Positions 1 to 7,264 of a DNA stretch of 12,479 bases are shown here, piece by piece. Origin of the DNA: Verrucomicrobiota bacterium (GTDB lineage: Bacteria > Verrucomicrobiota > Verrucomicrobiia > Limisphaerales > UBA1096); assembly GCA_003972865.1 (NCBI GenBank), contig QOAX01000029.1, positions 1-12,479 of the forward strand, in the 5' to 3' direction. Positions within the stretch are counted from its first letter, which is position 1. The number at the start of each line of letters is the position of its first letter. Position numbers and translations under genes: made by a program. The notes under the pieces were generated by a model. That model did not search any database. It had not been told where the DNA came from and saw only the letters and a program-made list of their open reading frames with translations.

Positions 1-383
1 GGCACGCCGATGGCCCTGCCCACGAGCCCCCAGCCACCACCGAGCTCCAGGAGCACCCGGGCCACATCCACAAACCCGCCGACCGCCGCGAAATACAGCG
101 GCGTGGCCTTGTCGTCGTCGCGGCGGTTGACGTTCGCGCCGTTGGCCAGCAGCAGCTTGGCAATCTCGAGGTGGCCGTACTCGGCGGCGTAGTGCAGAGC
201 CGTCTTGCCCGTCCAGTCGTCCACCGTGTCGATGTTTGTGCCGTCGACGATGTGGGCCTTGACCGTCTCGATGTCGTTTCGCCAACTGGCCGCCGCCCAG
301 ATCGGCAGCTCCGGCCCCGCTTGGGCGGAGACGATCCACCAGAACGGGAGACAAAGGAAAAAACGGCTGAAATTCCTGAACAT
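1..383 (-). CDS. Exported ankyrin-repeat protein, N-terminal part (cut by left edge)
   Basis: Reading leftward from the ATG at 383, the frame stays open for 127 codons to the window edge. Residues 1-22 form a signal peptide: a short basic start, the hydrophobic run FFLCLPFWWIV, and a probable cleavage site after VSAQA. The mature part shows one degenerate and two good ankyrin repeats. The degenerate one starts near PIWAAASW (27-34). The good ones are TGKTALHYAAEYGHLEIAKL (58-77) and its tail, then KATPLYFAAVGGFVDVARVL (92-111). Ankyrin repeats bind other proteins, and here they would do so in the periplasm or outside the cell; the partner is unknown. After residue 114 the sequence becomes LGGGWGLVGRAIGV instead of the usual GADVNA-type turn. 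The other two frames do not restore a repeat, so this looks like real divergence and not a frameshift. No Shine-Dalgarno sequence is visible. The gene is divergent from the secreted coiled-coil gene at 502. Confidence 0.85.
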   Translation of the reverse strand, partial: MFRNFSRFFLCLPFWWIVSAQAGPELPIWAAASWRNDIETVKAHIVDGTNIDTVDDWTGKTALHYAAEYGHLEIAKLLLANGANVNRRDDDKATPLYFAAVGGFVDVARVLLELGGGWGLVGRAIGV

Positions 384-501
384 TGACCGCGCACCGTTTA
401 TATGGTCACAGCCCGATCGGCCAGCGAAATCGCCTGTTTCGGCCGGTCTTGCACCGGCTTGGGGCTTGGCCTACGCTCTCGCGTCTCGATTTTCGCTCGA
501 C
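384..501. promoter_or_regulatory. Divergent intergenic region, probable promoters, with a 6-bp inverted repeat
   Basis: These 118 bases separate two divergent start codons, so they should carry promoters for both genes. The only A+T-rich spot is TTTATAT at 397-403. Read on the minus strand it gives TATAAA, which could be a -10 box close to the ankyrin start, but I see no matching -35 box at normal spacing. A perfect inverted repeat, GCCGGT at 442-447 and ACCGGC at 453-458 with a 5-base loop, lies about 45 bases before the ATG at 502. It could be an operator or a leader hairpin. No T-run follows it, so it is not a standard terminator. The function of both elements is inference. Confidence 0.3.
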
Positions 502-1059
502 ATGAAACGCCTGATTCAAACTTTCGCCTGCCTTGGCCTGGCACTGGGTTGCCTCTCCCAACCTGCGCTTAGCCAAGCGCAGGACGACGCTCCGGACGAC
601 GCGTCCGACCTTGGCCCGGTGCTCGAGCGGCTCGACCAGGTGATCGCCGGCTTGGCCAGGGTCTCCAGCGACTTGGCCAAGCTGCAAAAAGCCAGCAGCG
701 GCAACGCCAAGGACCAGTCGCTCAAGACCGCCACGAGGCAGTTGGGCGACCTCAACGCCGCCGTCGAGTCGCTTGCCAGTAAACTCGATGGCCAAGCCAA
801 GGCCGCCAACAACCAAGCCGCCACCGCTGCCAAGGCGACCGATGTGCTCGAGCAGTTGGTCGCCCTGCAAACCGCCGCCGCGGCCAGGGCCAGGCAGCCG
901 GCGGCCCGGCCCAAGTGGGAGTACAAGTCGATCTTTGGCGACAGCCGCGTCGCGCTCGAGGAGGAGATGAACCTGTTCGGCAAGGACGGCTGGGAGTTTT
1001 TTAACATCGCCTCGTTTGGCCGTGGCACTGCCGCGTTCGCCCGGCGCCCCGTCAAGTGA
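502..1059 (+). CDS. Secreted coiled-coil protein with C-terminal DUF4177-like domain
   Basis: A 185-residue protein. The frame is open further upstream to 205, but the ATG at 502 begins a clear signal peptide: KR, then LIQTFACLGLALGC, then PALSQA with likely cleavage after Ala26. An earlier start would also run into the divergent ankyrin gene. Residues about 37-125 are rich in Ala, Leu, Gln and Lys with heptad-like spacing of Leu and Val, for example LERLDQVIAGLARVSSDLAK, and should form a long helix or coiled coil. After an Ala/Arg/Pro hinge (126-137) comes a compact domain at 138-183, starting KWEYKSIF and containing LFGKDGWEFFNIASFGRG. This fits the small DUF4177 family pattern: an aromatic-rich strand, a helix, then G-x-x-GWE. 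Cys16 sits in ALGC, which is a poor lipobox, so I favour a soluble or loosely bound periplasmic protein. It ends 71 bases before moxR on the same strand and may share its transcript. Its function is unknown. Confidence 0.8.
   Translation: MKRLIQTFACLGLALGCLSQPALSQAQDDAPDDASDLGPVLERLDQVIAGLARVSSDLAKLQKASSGNAKDQSLKTATRQLGDLNAAVESLASKLDGQAKAANNQAATAAKATDVLEQLVALQTAAAARARQPAARPKWEYKSIFGDSRVALEEEMNLFGKDGWEFFNIASFGRGTAAFARRPVK
562..583. repeat. Near-perfect palindrome, 9-bp arms, CTTGGCCAAG-family variant
   Basis: CCTGCGCTT at 562-570 and AAGCGCAGG at 575-583 are exact reverse complements around the centre AGCC. One base change, to GGCC, would make it a perfect 22-bp palindrome with the same GCGCTTGGCCAAGCGC core seen at 2647. 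It lies inside a coding region and encodes PALSQAQ at the signal-peptide cleavage site. Confidence 0.6.
672..681. repeat. Palindrome CTTGGCCAAG (coding, alternative reading phase)
   Basis: A perfect 10-bp palindrome inside the secreted coiled-coil gene, read as gac-ttg-gcc-aag (Asp-Leu-Ala-Lys). The copies at 2647, 5469 and 10452 are read as ctt-ggc-caa (Leu-Gly-Gln). The same word in a different codon phase argues that the DNA sequence recurs, and not a protein motif. Confidence 0.6.
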
Positions 1060-1130
1060 ACGACGCCCACTCTGCCAATCGATCATTGACCCGTCGCACC
1101 TGAAACCGTTCACTACCCGTTTTTCGCAAC

Positions 1131-2189
1131 ATGTCAGAATCTGCACCAGCCATCGAAGCTGAACCGGCCGCCGCCAACAACGGCGCGGACACTCCCAGCG
1201 ACAGCGACGTCGTCGTGATCGACGAGCTGCGCTCGACCTACGACCGCATGAAAGCCGAGATGGCCAAGGTCATCATTGGACAGGATGAAGTCGTCGAGCG
1301 ACTCCTGATCTGCGTCCTCTCGCGAGGCCACGCGCTGCTCATGGGCGTGCCCGGCCTGGCCAAGACGCTCATGGTCAACTCGCTCTCAAAAGTGATGTCG
1401 GTCGACTTCAGCCGCATCCAGTTCACGCCCGACCTGATGCCGTCCGACATCACCGGCACCGACATTTTGCAGGAAACCGCCGAGGGCCGGCGCGAGTTCG
1501 AGTTCGTCAAGGGGCCGATCTTCGCCAACATCATTTTGGCCGACGAAATCAACCGCACCCCGCCCAAGACGCAGTCCGCCCTGCTTGAGGCCATGCAGGA
1601 GCATCACGTTACCGTGTCCGGCCGCATCATGCCGCTGCCCGAGCCGTTCTTTGTGCTTGCCACGCAAAACCCCATCGAGCAGGAGGGCACCTACTCGCTG
1701 CCGGAGGCGCAGCTGGATCGCTTCATGTTTTTTATCGAGGTCGAGTACCCCGACCGCAACGAGGAACGCCGCATCGCCCGCGAGACCACCGGCGCCGCTA
1801 CCAGGGAAATCACACCCCAAGTCAGCGGCGGGCAGATCATGAAATACCAGGAACTGGTCGAGCGCGTGCCGGTGCCGGATCACATTTACGACCTCGCGGT
1901 GGACATCGTCCGCGCCACCCGCCCCGCCTCCGGCGACGCGGCGGAGTTCTGCAAAAAACTCGTCTCGTGGGGTGCCGGGCCTCGTGCCGTCCAGTATCTC
2001 ATCCGGGGGGCCAAGGCGCGTGCGGTGTTGCACGGCAGCTACCTCGTACGGCAGGAGGATCTCGAGGCGGTCGCGCACCCTGTCCTGCGGCATCGCATCA
2101 TCACCAACTTCCAGGCGCAGGCCGAGGGAATGAACAGCACCGTCATCATCGACCAGTTGCTCGACCAATTCCGCGACGCCAGTGCCTGA
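1131..2189 (+). CDS. moxR: MoxR-family AAA+ ATPase
   Basis: A 352-residue cytoplasmic ATPase of the MoxR (AAA_3) family, which is thought to act as a chaperone or remodeller for von Willebrand A proteins. Motifs seen: Walker A GVPGLAKT (72-79), Walker B IILADE (134-139) followed by the family-typical INRTPPKTQSALLEAMQE, sensor 1 ATQNP (177-181), the EAQLDRF segment with a candidate arginine finger (192-198), and sensor 2 in GAGPRA (281-286) within the C-terminal lid. The length is normal for the family. The first 27 or so residues are an Ala/Asp/Ser-rich tail. The next Met (residue 40) already lies in the conserved part, so the ATG at 1131 is the sensible start, although no Shine-Dalgarno sequence precedes it. 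It is the first gene of a four-gene overlapping operon, and its stop overlaps the next start by 8 bases. The family call is firm. The exact substrate is unknown but is probably one or more of the three vWA proteins downstream. Confidence 0.95.
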   Translation: MSESAPAIEAEPAAANNGADTPSDSDVVVIDELRSTYDRMKAEMAKVIIGQDEVVERLLICVLSRGHALLMGVPGLAKTLMVNSLSKVMSVDFSRIQFTPDLMPSDITGTDILQETAEGRREFEFVKGPIFANIILADEINRTPPKTQSALLEAMQEHHVTVSGRIMPLPEPFFVLATQNPIEQEGTYSLPEAQLDRFMFFIEVEYPDRNEERRIARETTGAATREITPQVSGGQIMKYQELVERVPVPDHIYDLAVDIVRATRPASGDAAEFCKKLVSWGAGPRAVQYLIRGAKARAVLHGSYLVRQEDLEAVAHPVLRHRIITNFQAQAEGMNSTVIIDQLLDQFRDASA

Positions 2190-3090
2190 GCAGAGCACGC
2201 AACCGCTGATTGAAGCCAACGTCGTCGGCCGACTAATGGGCCAGCCGCTGCTCGCGCGGTTCCCGATGGAGGGCAACGTCTCAGGGCACCACCGCAGCCC
2301 GCACCGCGGCTCAAGCGTCGAGTTTGCCGAGTACCGCAACTACGTCCCCGGCGACGACATCCGGCGGCTCGACTGGCGCGTCTTCGCCCGCACCGACCGC
2401 TACTACCTCAAGGAGTTCGAGGCCGAGACCAACCTGCGCTGCTACGTCGTGCTCGACTGCAGCGGCTCGATGGGATTCACGGGCGAGCACGGCTCCCGGC
2501 TCGACTACGCCAAGCGCCTGGCCGCCACGCTCGGCTACCTCGTCATCAACCAGGGCGACGCCGCCGGGCTCCTCCACGTGACGGAGAAAACCGCCACCGA
2601 GATCCCGCCGCGCCGCAACGCCTCCCACCTTCAGGTCATCCTTGACGCGCTTGGCCAAGCGCAGCCCGCCGGCGGGACGCGCCTCGTCCCGATGCTGCAC
2701 GAGCTCGCCGAGAAAGCCCGCCGACGCGCGCTCGTCGTCATCCTGTCCGACTGCTTTTGCGACGGCGACGAACTGCGGGACGCGCTGCAGCACCTGCGAT
2801 ATCAAAAACACGACCTCGCGCTGTTCCACCTGCTCGACCCGCTCGAGCTGGACTTCGAGTTCGACCGGCCGGTGCGATTCGTGGACATGGAAGGCTCGCA
2901 GTCGATCATCACCGAGCCGGCCACCGTCCGCGCCGAATATCAGGCGCATCTCAAACGGTTCCTCAACAAACTGCGGGACAACTGTCACGAGTTCAATGCC
3001 GACTACCGCCGCGTGACGCTCGACCAACCGTACGACAAGGTGCTGGCCGACTTCCTCACCGAACGCGCCCGGCACGCCACCCGAGCATGA
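2182..3090 (+). CDS. DUF58 protein with vWA-type MIDAS motif
   Basis: A 302-residue soluble protein of the DUF58 family, the usual partner of MoxR ATPases. The DUF58 signature runs from about 42 to 82 and includes SSVEFAEYRNYVPGDDIRRL and DWRVFARTDRYYLKEFEAE. It is followed by a vWA fold whose metal-binding MIDAS motif is intact: Asp92, Ser94 and Ser96 in LDCSGSMG. Many DUF58 proteins carry N-terminal membrane helices. None is visible here, so it should stay in the cytoplasm with MoxR. The start is a GTG at 2182 inside the end of moxR, an 8-base overlap, which suggests translational coupling. The next Met, at residue 19, would still keep the conserved core, so the start is likely but not certain. 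The stop TGA overlaps the ATG of the next gene as ATGA. The role is inferred from context as an adaptor or substrate of MoxR acting on the membrane vWA pair. Confidence 0.92.
   Translation: MPEQSTQPLIEANVVGRLMGQPLLARFPMEGNVSGHHRSPHRGSSVEFAEYRNYVPGDDIRRLDWRVFARTDRYYLKEFEAETNLRCYVVLDCSGSMGFTGEHGSRLDYAKRLAATLGYLVINQGDAAGLLHVTEKTATEIPPRRNASHLQVILDALGQAQPAGGTRLVPMLHELAEKARRRALVVILSDCFCDGDELRDALQHLRYQKHDLALFHLLDPLELDFEFDRPVRFVDMEGSQSIITEPATVRAEYQAHLKRFLNKLRDNCHEFNADYRRVTLDQPYDKVLADFLTERARHATRA
2647..2662. repeat. Perfect 16-bp palindrome GCGCTTGGCCAAGCGC
   Basis: A perfect palindrome inside the DUF58 gene, encoding Ala-Leu-Gly-Gln-Ala as gcg-ctt-ggc-caa-gcg. The Leu codon CTT and Gln codon CAA are the minority choices in these genes, where CTC/CTG and CAG dominate, yet they are exactly what the palindrome requires. 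It is the longest perfect copy of the repeated word in the window. Confidence 0.65.
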
Positions 3091-5063
3091 CGTTTCTCCA
3101 GCCGCTCATCCTGTGGGGACTGCCCCTCATGCTGCTGCCGGTGATCATTCACCTGATCAACCGCATGCGGCACCGGCCGAGGCAGTGGGCGGCGATGCAG
3201 TTCCTCCTCGCCGCCACGCGCAGCTCCACCAGCCACGCCAAGCTGCGCAACCTGCTCATCATGCTCATGCGCGTGCTGGCCGTGCTGACGCTTTTACTTT
3301 TTCTCGCCCGGCCACTTGTCGGCGGCTGGCTCGGCTGGGCGCTCGCCGCCGCGCCGGACGCGATCCTGCTGCTCGTCGACCGCTCCGCCAGCATGGAATC
3401 GCGCGTCGCCGGCGCGGACGAGTCGCGCCGCGAATACGCGCTCAAGATGCTCGCCGACGCCGCCGGGGAGTTCGAGCACGCGAGCCACCTCGTGCTGCTC
3501 GACAGTGCCACGCGGAAAGCACACGAGATCACCACTGCCTCGTCGCTGCTCGAGCTGCCCTACACGCAGCCAACCGACACCGCCGCCGACCTCCCCGCCA
3601 TGCTGCAAACCGCCCTTGATTGGCTGATCGAAAACCAGGCTGGCACCGCCGAGATTTGGATCGCCTCCGACCTGCAGGCCAGCAACTGGCAGCCGGACGA
3701 TCCGCGCTGGGAAACCCTAATCACAGCATTCGATTCGCTGCCGCAAAAAGTGCGCGTCCGCCTGCTTGCCACCACGCAGGAGTCGCCCGGCAACGCCTCA
3801 ATCTCCGTCGCGCAACTCTCCCGCCAACAGGCCTCCGGCAACGGCGAAGTGCGCTTGGCCGTCGATCTCAATCGCAGTCAGGCCAACGCCGGCACCGCCA
3901 CGATCACCCGCACACTCAACGGCGTCGCCACCGAACTCGAAGCCAGGGTCACCGGCCAATCCACCCGTTGGCGGCATCGCTTCGCCGTCGGCGACCAGGC
4001 GGGCGGCTGGGGCAAACTCGAGCTGCCGGCCGACGGCAACCCTCGCGACAACGTCACCTACTACCGGTACAGCGACAACCATCCGCCTGCCGGTTTGGTC
4101 GTCACCGAGAGTGCGCTTGGCCCGTTGTGGCAGGCAGCAGCATCGGTCGCCGGCCAAGTGGGACGCACCCCGGCCAAGCGCCACACGCCGGGCAATGTGA
4201 CCCCGGCCGATCTGCGCGACGCCACGCTCGTCGTCTGGCAGGCTCCATTGCCCGAGGGCGAAATGGCAGGCACGATACGGCGATTCGCCGATGAGGGTGG
4301 CCGTGTTATTTTCTTCCCGCCAGGCCAGCCAGCGACAGCACGCTTTGTAGGCCTGGGCTGGGGCGAAAAACAAACTGGCGGCGACGCCGGTTTTGCGGTT
4401 GGCCGCTGGGACGAAGATCAGGGGCCGTTGGCCAACACCGACGAGGGGCTGCTGTTGCCCCTGACCAAGCTCGGCGTTCGTCAGCGGCAACAGGTCATTG
4501 GCCAGGCGGCGGTGCTGGCTGCGTTCGACGATGGCCAGGCGCTACTCGTCCGCCGGGTGCTTGGCCGGGGAGAGGTTTATTTTTGCACCACCCTGCCCCT
4601 GCTCGCCTGGTCGGAGATGGGCGACGGCCTGGTGGTCGTCCCGATGCTGCAACGCCTGCTCGCTGACGGCAGCCGGCGGCTCCAGCGCGACTCGGTCGCC
4701 GAGTGCGGCCAGGTCGGTGCGGGGGATCTGCAACTCGAGTGGACCTCGATCGAGACCGGCCAACGCGGCGACGTGCAGACGCAGGCCGGCGTGTACCAGT
4801 CCGGCGACCGCTGGCTGGTGGTCAACCGGCCCGCCGCAGAGGACGAGTTCGAGCGCGTCGAGGACGGGGCTGTCGCCGGGTTGTTCGGAACGCTGTCGTT
4901 TCAACTCTTTCAGGCACAACGCGACGACACCGCGTTGCAGGGCGAGATCTGGCGCCTGTTCCTGTTCCTGATGCTGCTCGCGCTGGTCGTCGAGGCATGG
5001 CTCATCCGGCCCGGCTCGATGGCCGAGGCCGTGCCGCCCAAACCCCAACCCCCCGCCGCATGA
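3087..5063 (+). CDS. BatA-type membrane protein: aerotolerance-regulator N-terminal domain plus vWA
   Basis: A 658-residue inner-membrane protein. The ATG at 3087 overlaps the previous stop (ATGA) and starts exactly on the conserved BatA N-terminal domain: MTFLQPLILWGLPLMLLPVI (helix 1, about 5-24), the basic loop HLINRMRHRPRQW, the AMQFL motif, then helix 2 (about 55-76). A vWA domain follows, with MIDAS Asp98, Ser100 and Ser102 in LLVDRSASM. Further on is a region resembling a class I glutamine-amidotransferase fold, with strand GGRVIFFPPGQP at the usual nucleophile-elbow position. No Cys is there, so catalysis is not expected. A last helix, RLFLFLMLLALVVEAWLI, lies near the C-terminus. Positive-inside logic puts the loop after helix 1 in the cytoplasm and the vWA and later domains in the periplasm. 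Such proteins accompany MoxR and DUF58 in Bat-like operons linked to envelope stress or oxygen tolerance in some bacteria. The specific role here is unknown. Confidence 0.88.
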   Translation: MTFLQPLILWGLPLMLLPVIIHLINRMRHRPRQWAAMQFLLAATRSSTSHAKLRNLLIMLMRVLAVLTLLLFLARPLVGGWLGWALAAAPDAILLLVDRSASMESRVAGADESRREYALKMLADAAGEFEHASHLVLLDSATRKAHEITTASSLLELPYTQPTDTAADLPAMLQTALDWLIENQAGTAEIWIASDLQASNWQPDDPRWETLITAFDSLPQKVRVRLLATTQESPGNASISVAQLSRQQASGNGEVRLAVDLNRSQANAGTATITRTLNGVATELEARVTGQSTRWRHRFAVGDQAGGWGKLELPADGNPRDNVTYYRYSDNHPPAGLVVTESALGPLWQAAASVAGQVGRTPAKRHTPGNVTPADLRDATLVVWQAPLPEGEMAGTIRRFADEGGRVIFFPPGQPATARFVGLGWGEKQTGGDAGFAVGRWDEDQGPLANTDEGLLLPLTKLGVRQRQQVIGQAAVLAAFDDGQALLVRRVLGRGEVYFCTTLPLLAWSEMGDGLVVVPMLQRLLADGSRRLQRDSVAECGQVGAGDLQLEWTSIETGQRGDVQTQAGVYQSGDRWLVVNRPAAEDEFERVEDGAVAGLFGTLSFQLFQAQRDDTALQGEIWRLFLFLMLLALVVEAWLIRPGSMAEAVPPKPQPPAA

Positions 5064-7264
5064 GTCACTGGTCGTTTGCAGCTTCGTTGATGGTCATCCT
5101 CGCCGGAATCGGCGTGGTGGCGCTGGCCGCATGGCTGGGCTGGGGCAACTGGCAACGCAATGGCCGTCGCGGCAAAGTCGCCCTGCTTGAGGTCATCCGA
5201 TTTGTGGCGGTGGCGATGCTGACGTTCACGCTGCTGCGACCGGAGTTTGTCCGGCGCATTCAGCGCACCGAACCGCCGCAGGTCGCGATTCTTCGCGACG
5301 CTTCGGGAAGCATGCAGACGCGCGACGTCGTCAGCACGAACAACATCATCACCCGGACTGCCTGGATTGATTCGCAAAACAAGCGCGCGTTCTGGAAGCC
5401 GCTCGAGACCGGCTCCGAGGTGCTGGTCGGGGCATTCGCCGCGCCGCCGGATTTGACCGTGACGAACACGCTTGGCCAAGCGCGGGAGATCGGCACCGAC
5501 CTGAGCGGCGCGCTTGGCTCGGTGCTCAAGCAGCAGCGAAACCTCAAGGCGGTGCTGCTGTTGACCGACGGCGACTGGAACCTTGGCCCGTCGCCGATCG
5601 GCATCGCCACGCGCTACCGCGATCAGGGCATCCCGATTTACAACGTCGTCACCGGGCGGGACGAAACGATCCCCGACCTTGCGATGGAGGAGATCGCCGC
5701 GCCGGCGTACGGGCTGTTCGGCGAACAGATCGCCATCCCGTACACAGTGCAGAGCCACCTGCCGCGTGACGTCGCCACCGAGGTGCGCCTCATGCACGGC
5801 ACGGAGCAATTGGCTGCCAGGAAAATCAGCCTCCCGGCGAACAGCCGTTTCCGCGACTCGATCATGTGGTACCCGCGCGAGGTCGGCGAGTTCGACCTTC
5901 GGCTGGAGTTCCCGGTGGAGCCGGACGAGGGACTGCGCGACAACAACTCGGCGGCGTTTCACATCGCCGTGCGCGTGGTCAAGCTGACCGTGCTGGTCGT
6001 CGATTCACAGCCGCGTTGGGAATATCGCTTCCTGCGAAACGCCCTTGCGCGCGACCCTGGCGTGGATCTGAGCTGCATGTTGTTTCATCCGAACATCGGC
6101 ACCGGCGGCGGGCGCGACTACCTCTCCACCTTCCCCGGTTCGCGCGAAATGCTTTCGCGTTACGACGTGATTTTCCTCGGCGACGTCGGCGTCGGCAGGG
6201 GGCAGTTGAGTGCGAAGGACGCCGAGCTGATCAAGGGCCTCGTCGAGCAGCAGGGCAGCGGTCTGGTCTTCATGCCCGGCCGGCGGGGCAATCACCTTTC
6301 GCTGATGAACAGCGCGTTGAAGGAGCTGATGCCTGTCGTGCTCGACGACGCCAAGCCCACCGGCGTGGGCCTGCAAAACGAGTCGGTGCTCACGCTCTCC
6401 AACCGGGGCCGCGGCCATCTGCTCACCCGCTTCGACGCCGACGAAATGGTGAACGAGCAGATTTGGAAAATGCTCCCCGGTTTTTACTGGTCCACCGGTG
6501 TGACCAAGAGCCGTCCCGGCAGCGAGGTGCTCGCCGTGCATTCCGAATTGCGCAACCAATGGGGCCGCATTCCGCTGCTGGCCATCCGCAGCGCCGGGCG
6601 CGGCAAGGTGCTGTTCATGGGCACCGACAGCGCATGGCGTTGGCGGCGCGGCGTGGAGGACAAGTTCCACTACCGCTTCTGGAGCCAGGTCGCCCGCTGG
6701 ATGGCGCACAAGCGGCACCTCGCCGAGAGGGAAGGCATCCGGCTGAGTTATACGCCCGAGACACCCAAGGTCGGCGACCGCGTTTTCATGCAGGCGACTG
6801 TGCTCGACGAGGCAGGATTCCCGCTGGAGAACGGCGAGGTCAACGGCGCGATCGTCTCGCCCACCGGCCGCGGCGAGCAACTGGAACTAACGGAAGTCGG
6901 CGGCGGCTGGGGTGTTTACAGTGCGGAGTTTTTGCCGCAGGAAGGCGGCCCGTTCGAGATCACCATCAGTGCCCCCGAGCACGATCGCGAGTTGATAACC
7001 AAGCTGATCGTGACGCTGCCCAAGCGCGAAAAACTGGGCCGACCGGTGAACCGCCCGGTGCTCGCCGAGATCGCCTCAATCACCGGCGGCGAGAGCGTCA
7101 ACACCGGCGACCTCGACGAGATCATCAAGAAAATCTCTGTTCTCCCCGAGCCCAGGCCGGTCGAGATCCGAACGCGCCTCTGGAGTAACCCCTGGTGGGG
7201 CAGCGCAATCCTCCTGTTGCTGCTCGTTTACTGGACCGGGCGCAAACTCGTCGGTTTGGTTTAA
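5060..7264 (+). CDS. Large membrane vWA protein with degenerate glutamine-amidotransferase-like domain
   Basis: A 734-residue protein that begins in an ATGA overlap with the gene before it. Two N-terminal membrane helices (about 6-28 and 42-60) flank the basic loop NWQRNGRRGK. The vWA domain starts near 73 with an intact MIDAS, Asp80, Ser82 and Ser84 in LRDASGSM, and has a second acidic motif, LLLTDGDWN. From about 307 to 550 is a domain resembling class I glutamine amidotransferases: it opens KLTVLVVDSQPRWEYRFLRN, has LVFMPGRRGNHL at the elbow position, and ends near GKVLFMGTDSAWRWRRG. The elbow has no Cys, so I expect a scaffold or binding role. A beta-sandwich-like stretch follows (about 565-660), then a C-terminal helix, WGSAILLLLLVYW (about 714-726). 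Predicted topology is the same as its neighbour, with the domains outside the cytoplasm. It resembles its neighbour in layout, which suggests an old duplication and a possible heteromeric complex. It ends 26 bases from the convergent gyrA. Confidence 0.85.
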   Translation: MSHWSFAASLMVILAGIGVVALAAWLGWGNWQRNGRRGKVALLEVIRFVAVAMLTFTLLRPEFVRRIQRTEPPQVAILRDASGSMQTRDVVSTNNIITRTAWIDSQNKRAFWKPLETGSEVLVGAFAAPPDLTVTNTLGQAREIGTDLSGALGSVLKQQRNLKAVLLLTDGDWNLGPSPIGIATRYRDQGIPIYNVVTGRDETIPDLAMEEIAAPAYGLFGEQIAIPYTVQSHLPRDVATEVRLMHGTEQLAARKISLPANSRFRDSIMWYPREVGEFDLRLEFPVEPDEGLRDNNSAAFHIAVRVVKLTVLVVDSQPRWEYRFLRNALARDPGVDLSCMLFHPNIGTGGGRDYLSTFPGSREMLSRYDVIFLGDVGVGRGQLSAKDAELIKGLVEQQGSGLVFMPGRRGNHLSLMNSALKELMPVVLDDAKPTGVGLQNESVLTLSNRGRGHLLTRFDADEMVNEQIWKMLPGFYWSTGVTKSRPGSEVLAVHSELRNQWGRIPLLAIRSAGRGKVLFMGTDSAWRWRRGVEDKFHYRFWSQVARWMAHKRHLAEREGIRLSYTPETPKVGDRVFMQATVLDEAGFPLENGEVNGAIVSPTGRGEQLELTEVGGGWGVYSAEFLPQEGGPFEITISAPEHDRELITKLIVTLPKREKLGRPVNRPVLAEIASITGGESVNTGDLDEIIKKISVLPEPRPVEIRTRLWSNPWWGSAILLLLLVYWTGRKLVGLV
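5469..5482. repeat. Perfect 14-bp palindrome CGCTTGGCCAAGCG
   Basis: It lies inside the second membrane vWA gene and encodes Leu-Gly-Gln-Ala with the same ctt-ggc-caa-gcg codons as the copy at 2647. The surrounding proteins are otherwise unrelated at this point, so the identity is at the DNA level. Confidence 0.65.

Noticed and set aside
205..501. Longer version of the coiled-coil gene starting at 205
   Set aside because: The extension runs antisense through the ankyrin coding region, and the signal peptide begins at the ATG at 502.
1386..2339. Minus-strand open frame opposite moxR and the start of the DUF58 gene
   Set aside because: It crosses the junction of two well-supported genes and has no domain, so it is a GC-driven shadow.
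6143..6159. Perfect hairpin CGCGAAA-TGC-TTTCGCG in the second vWA gene
   Set aside because: It is single, lies mid-gene and has no T-run or repeat relation. Such stems arise by chance in GC-rich coding DNA.
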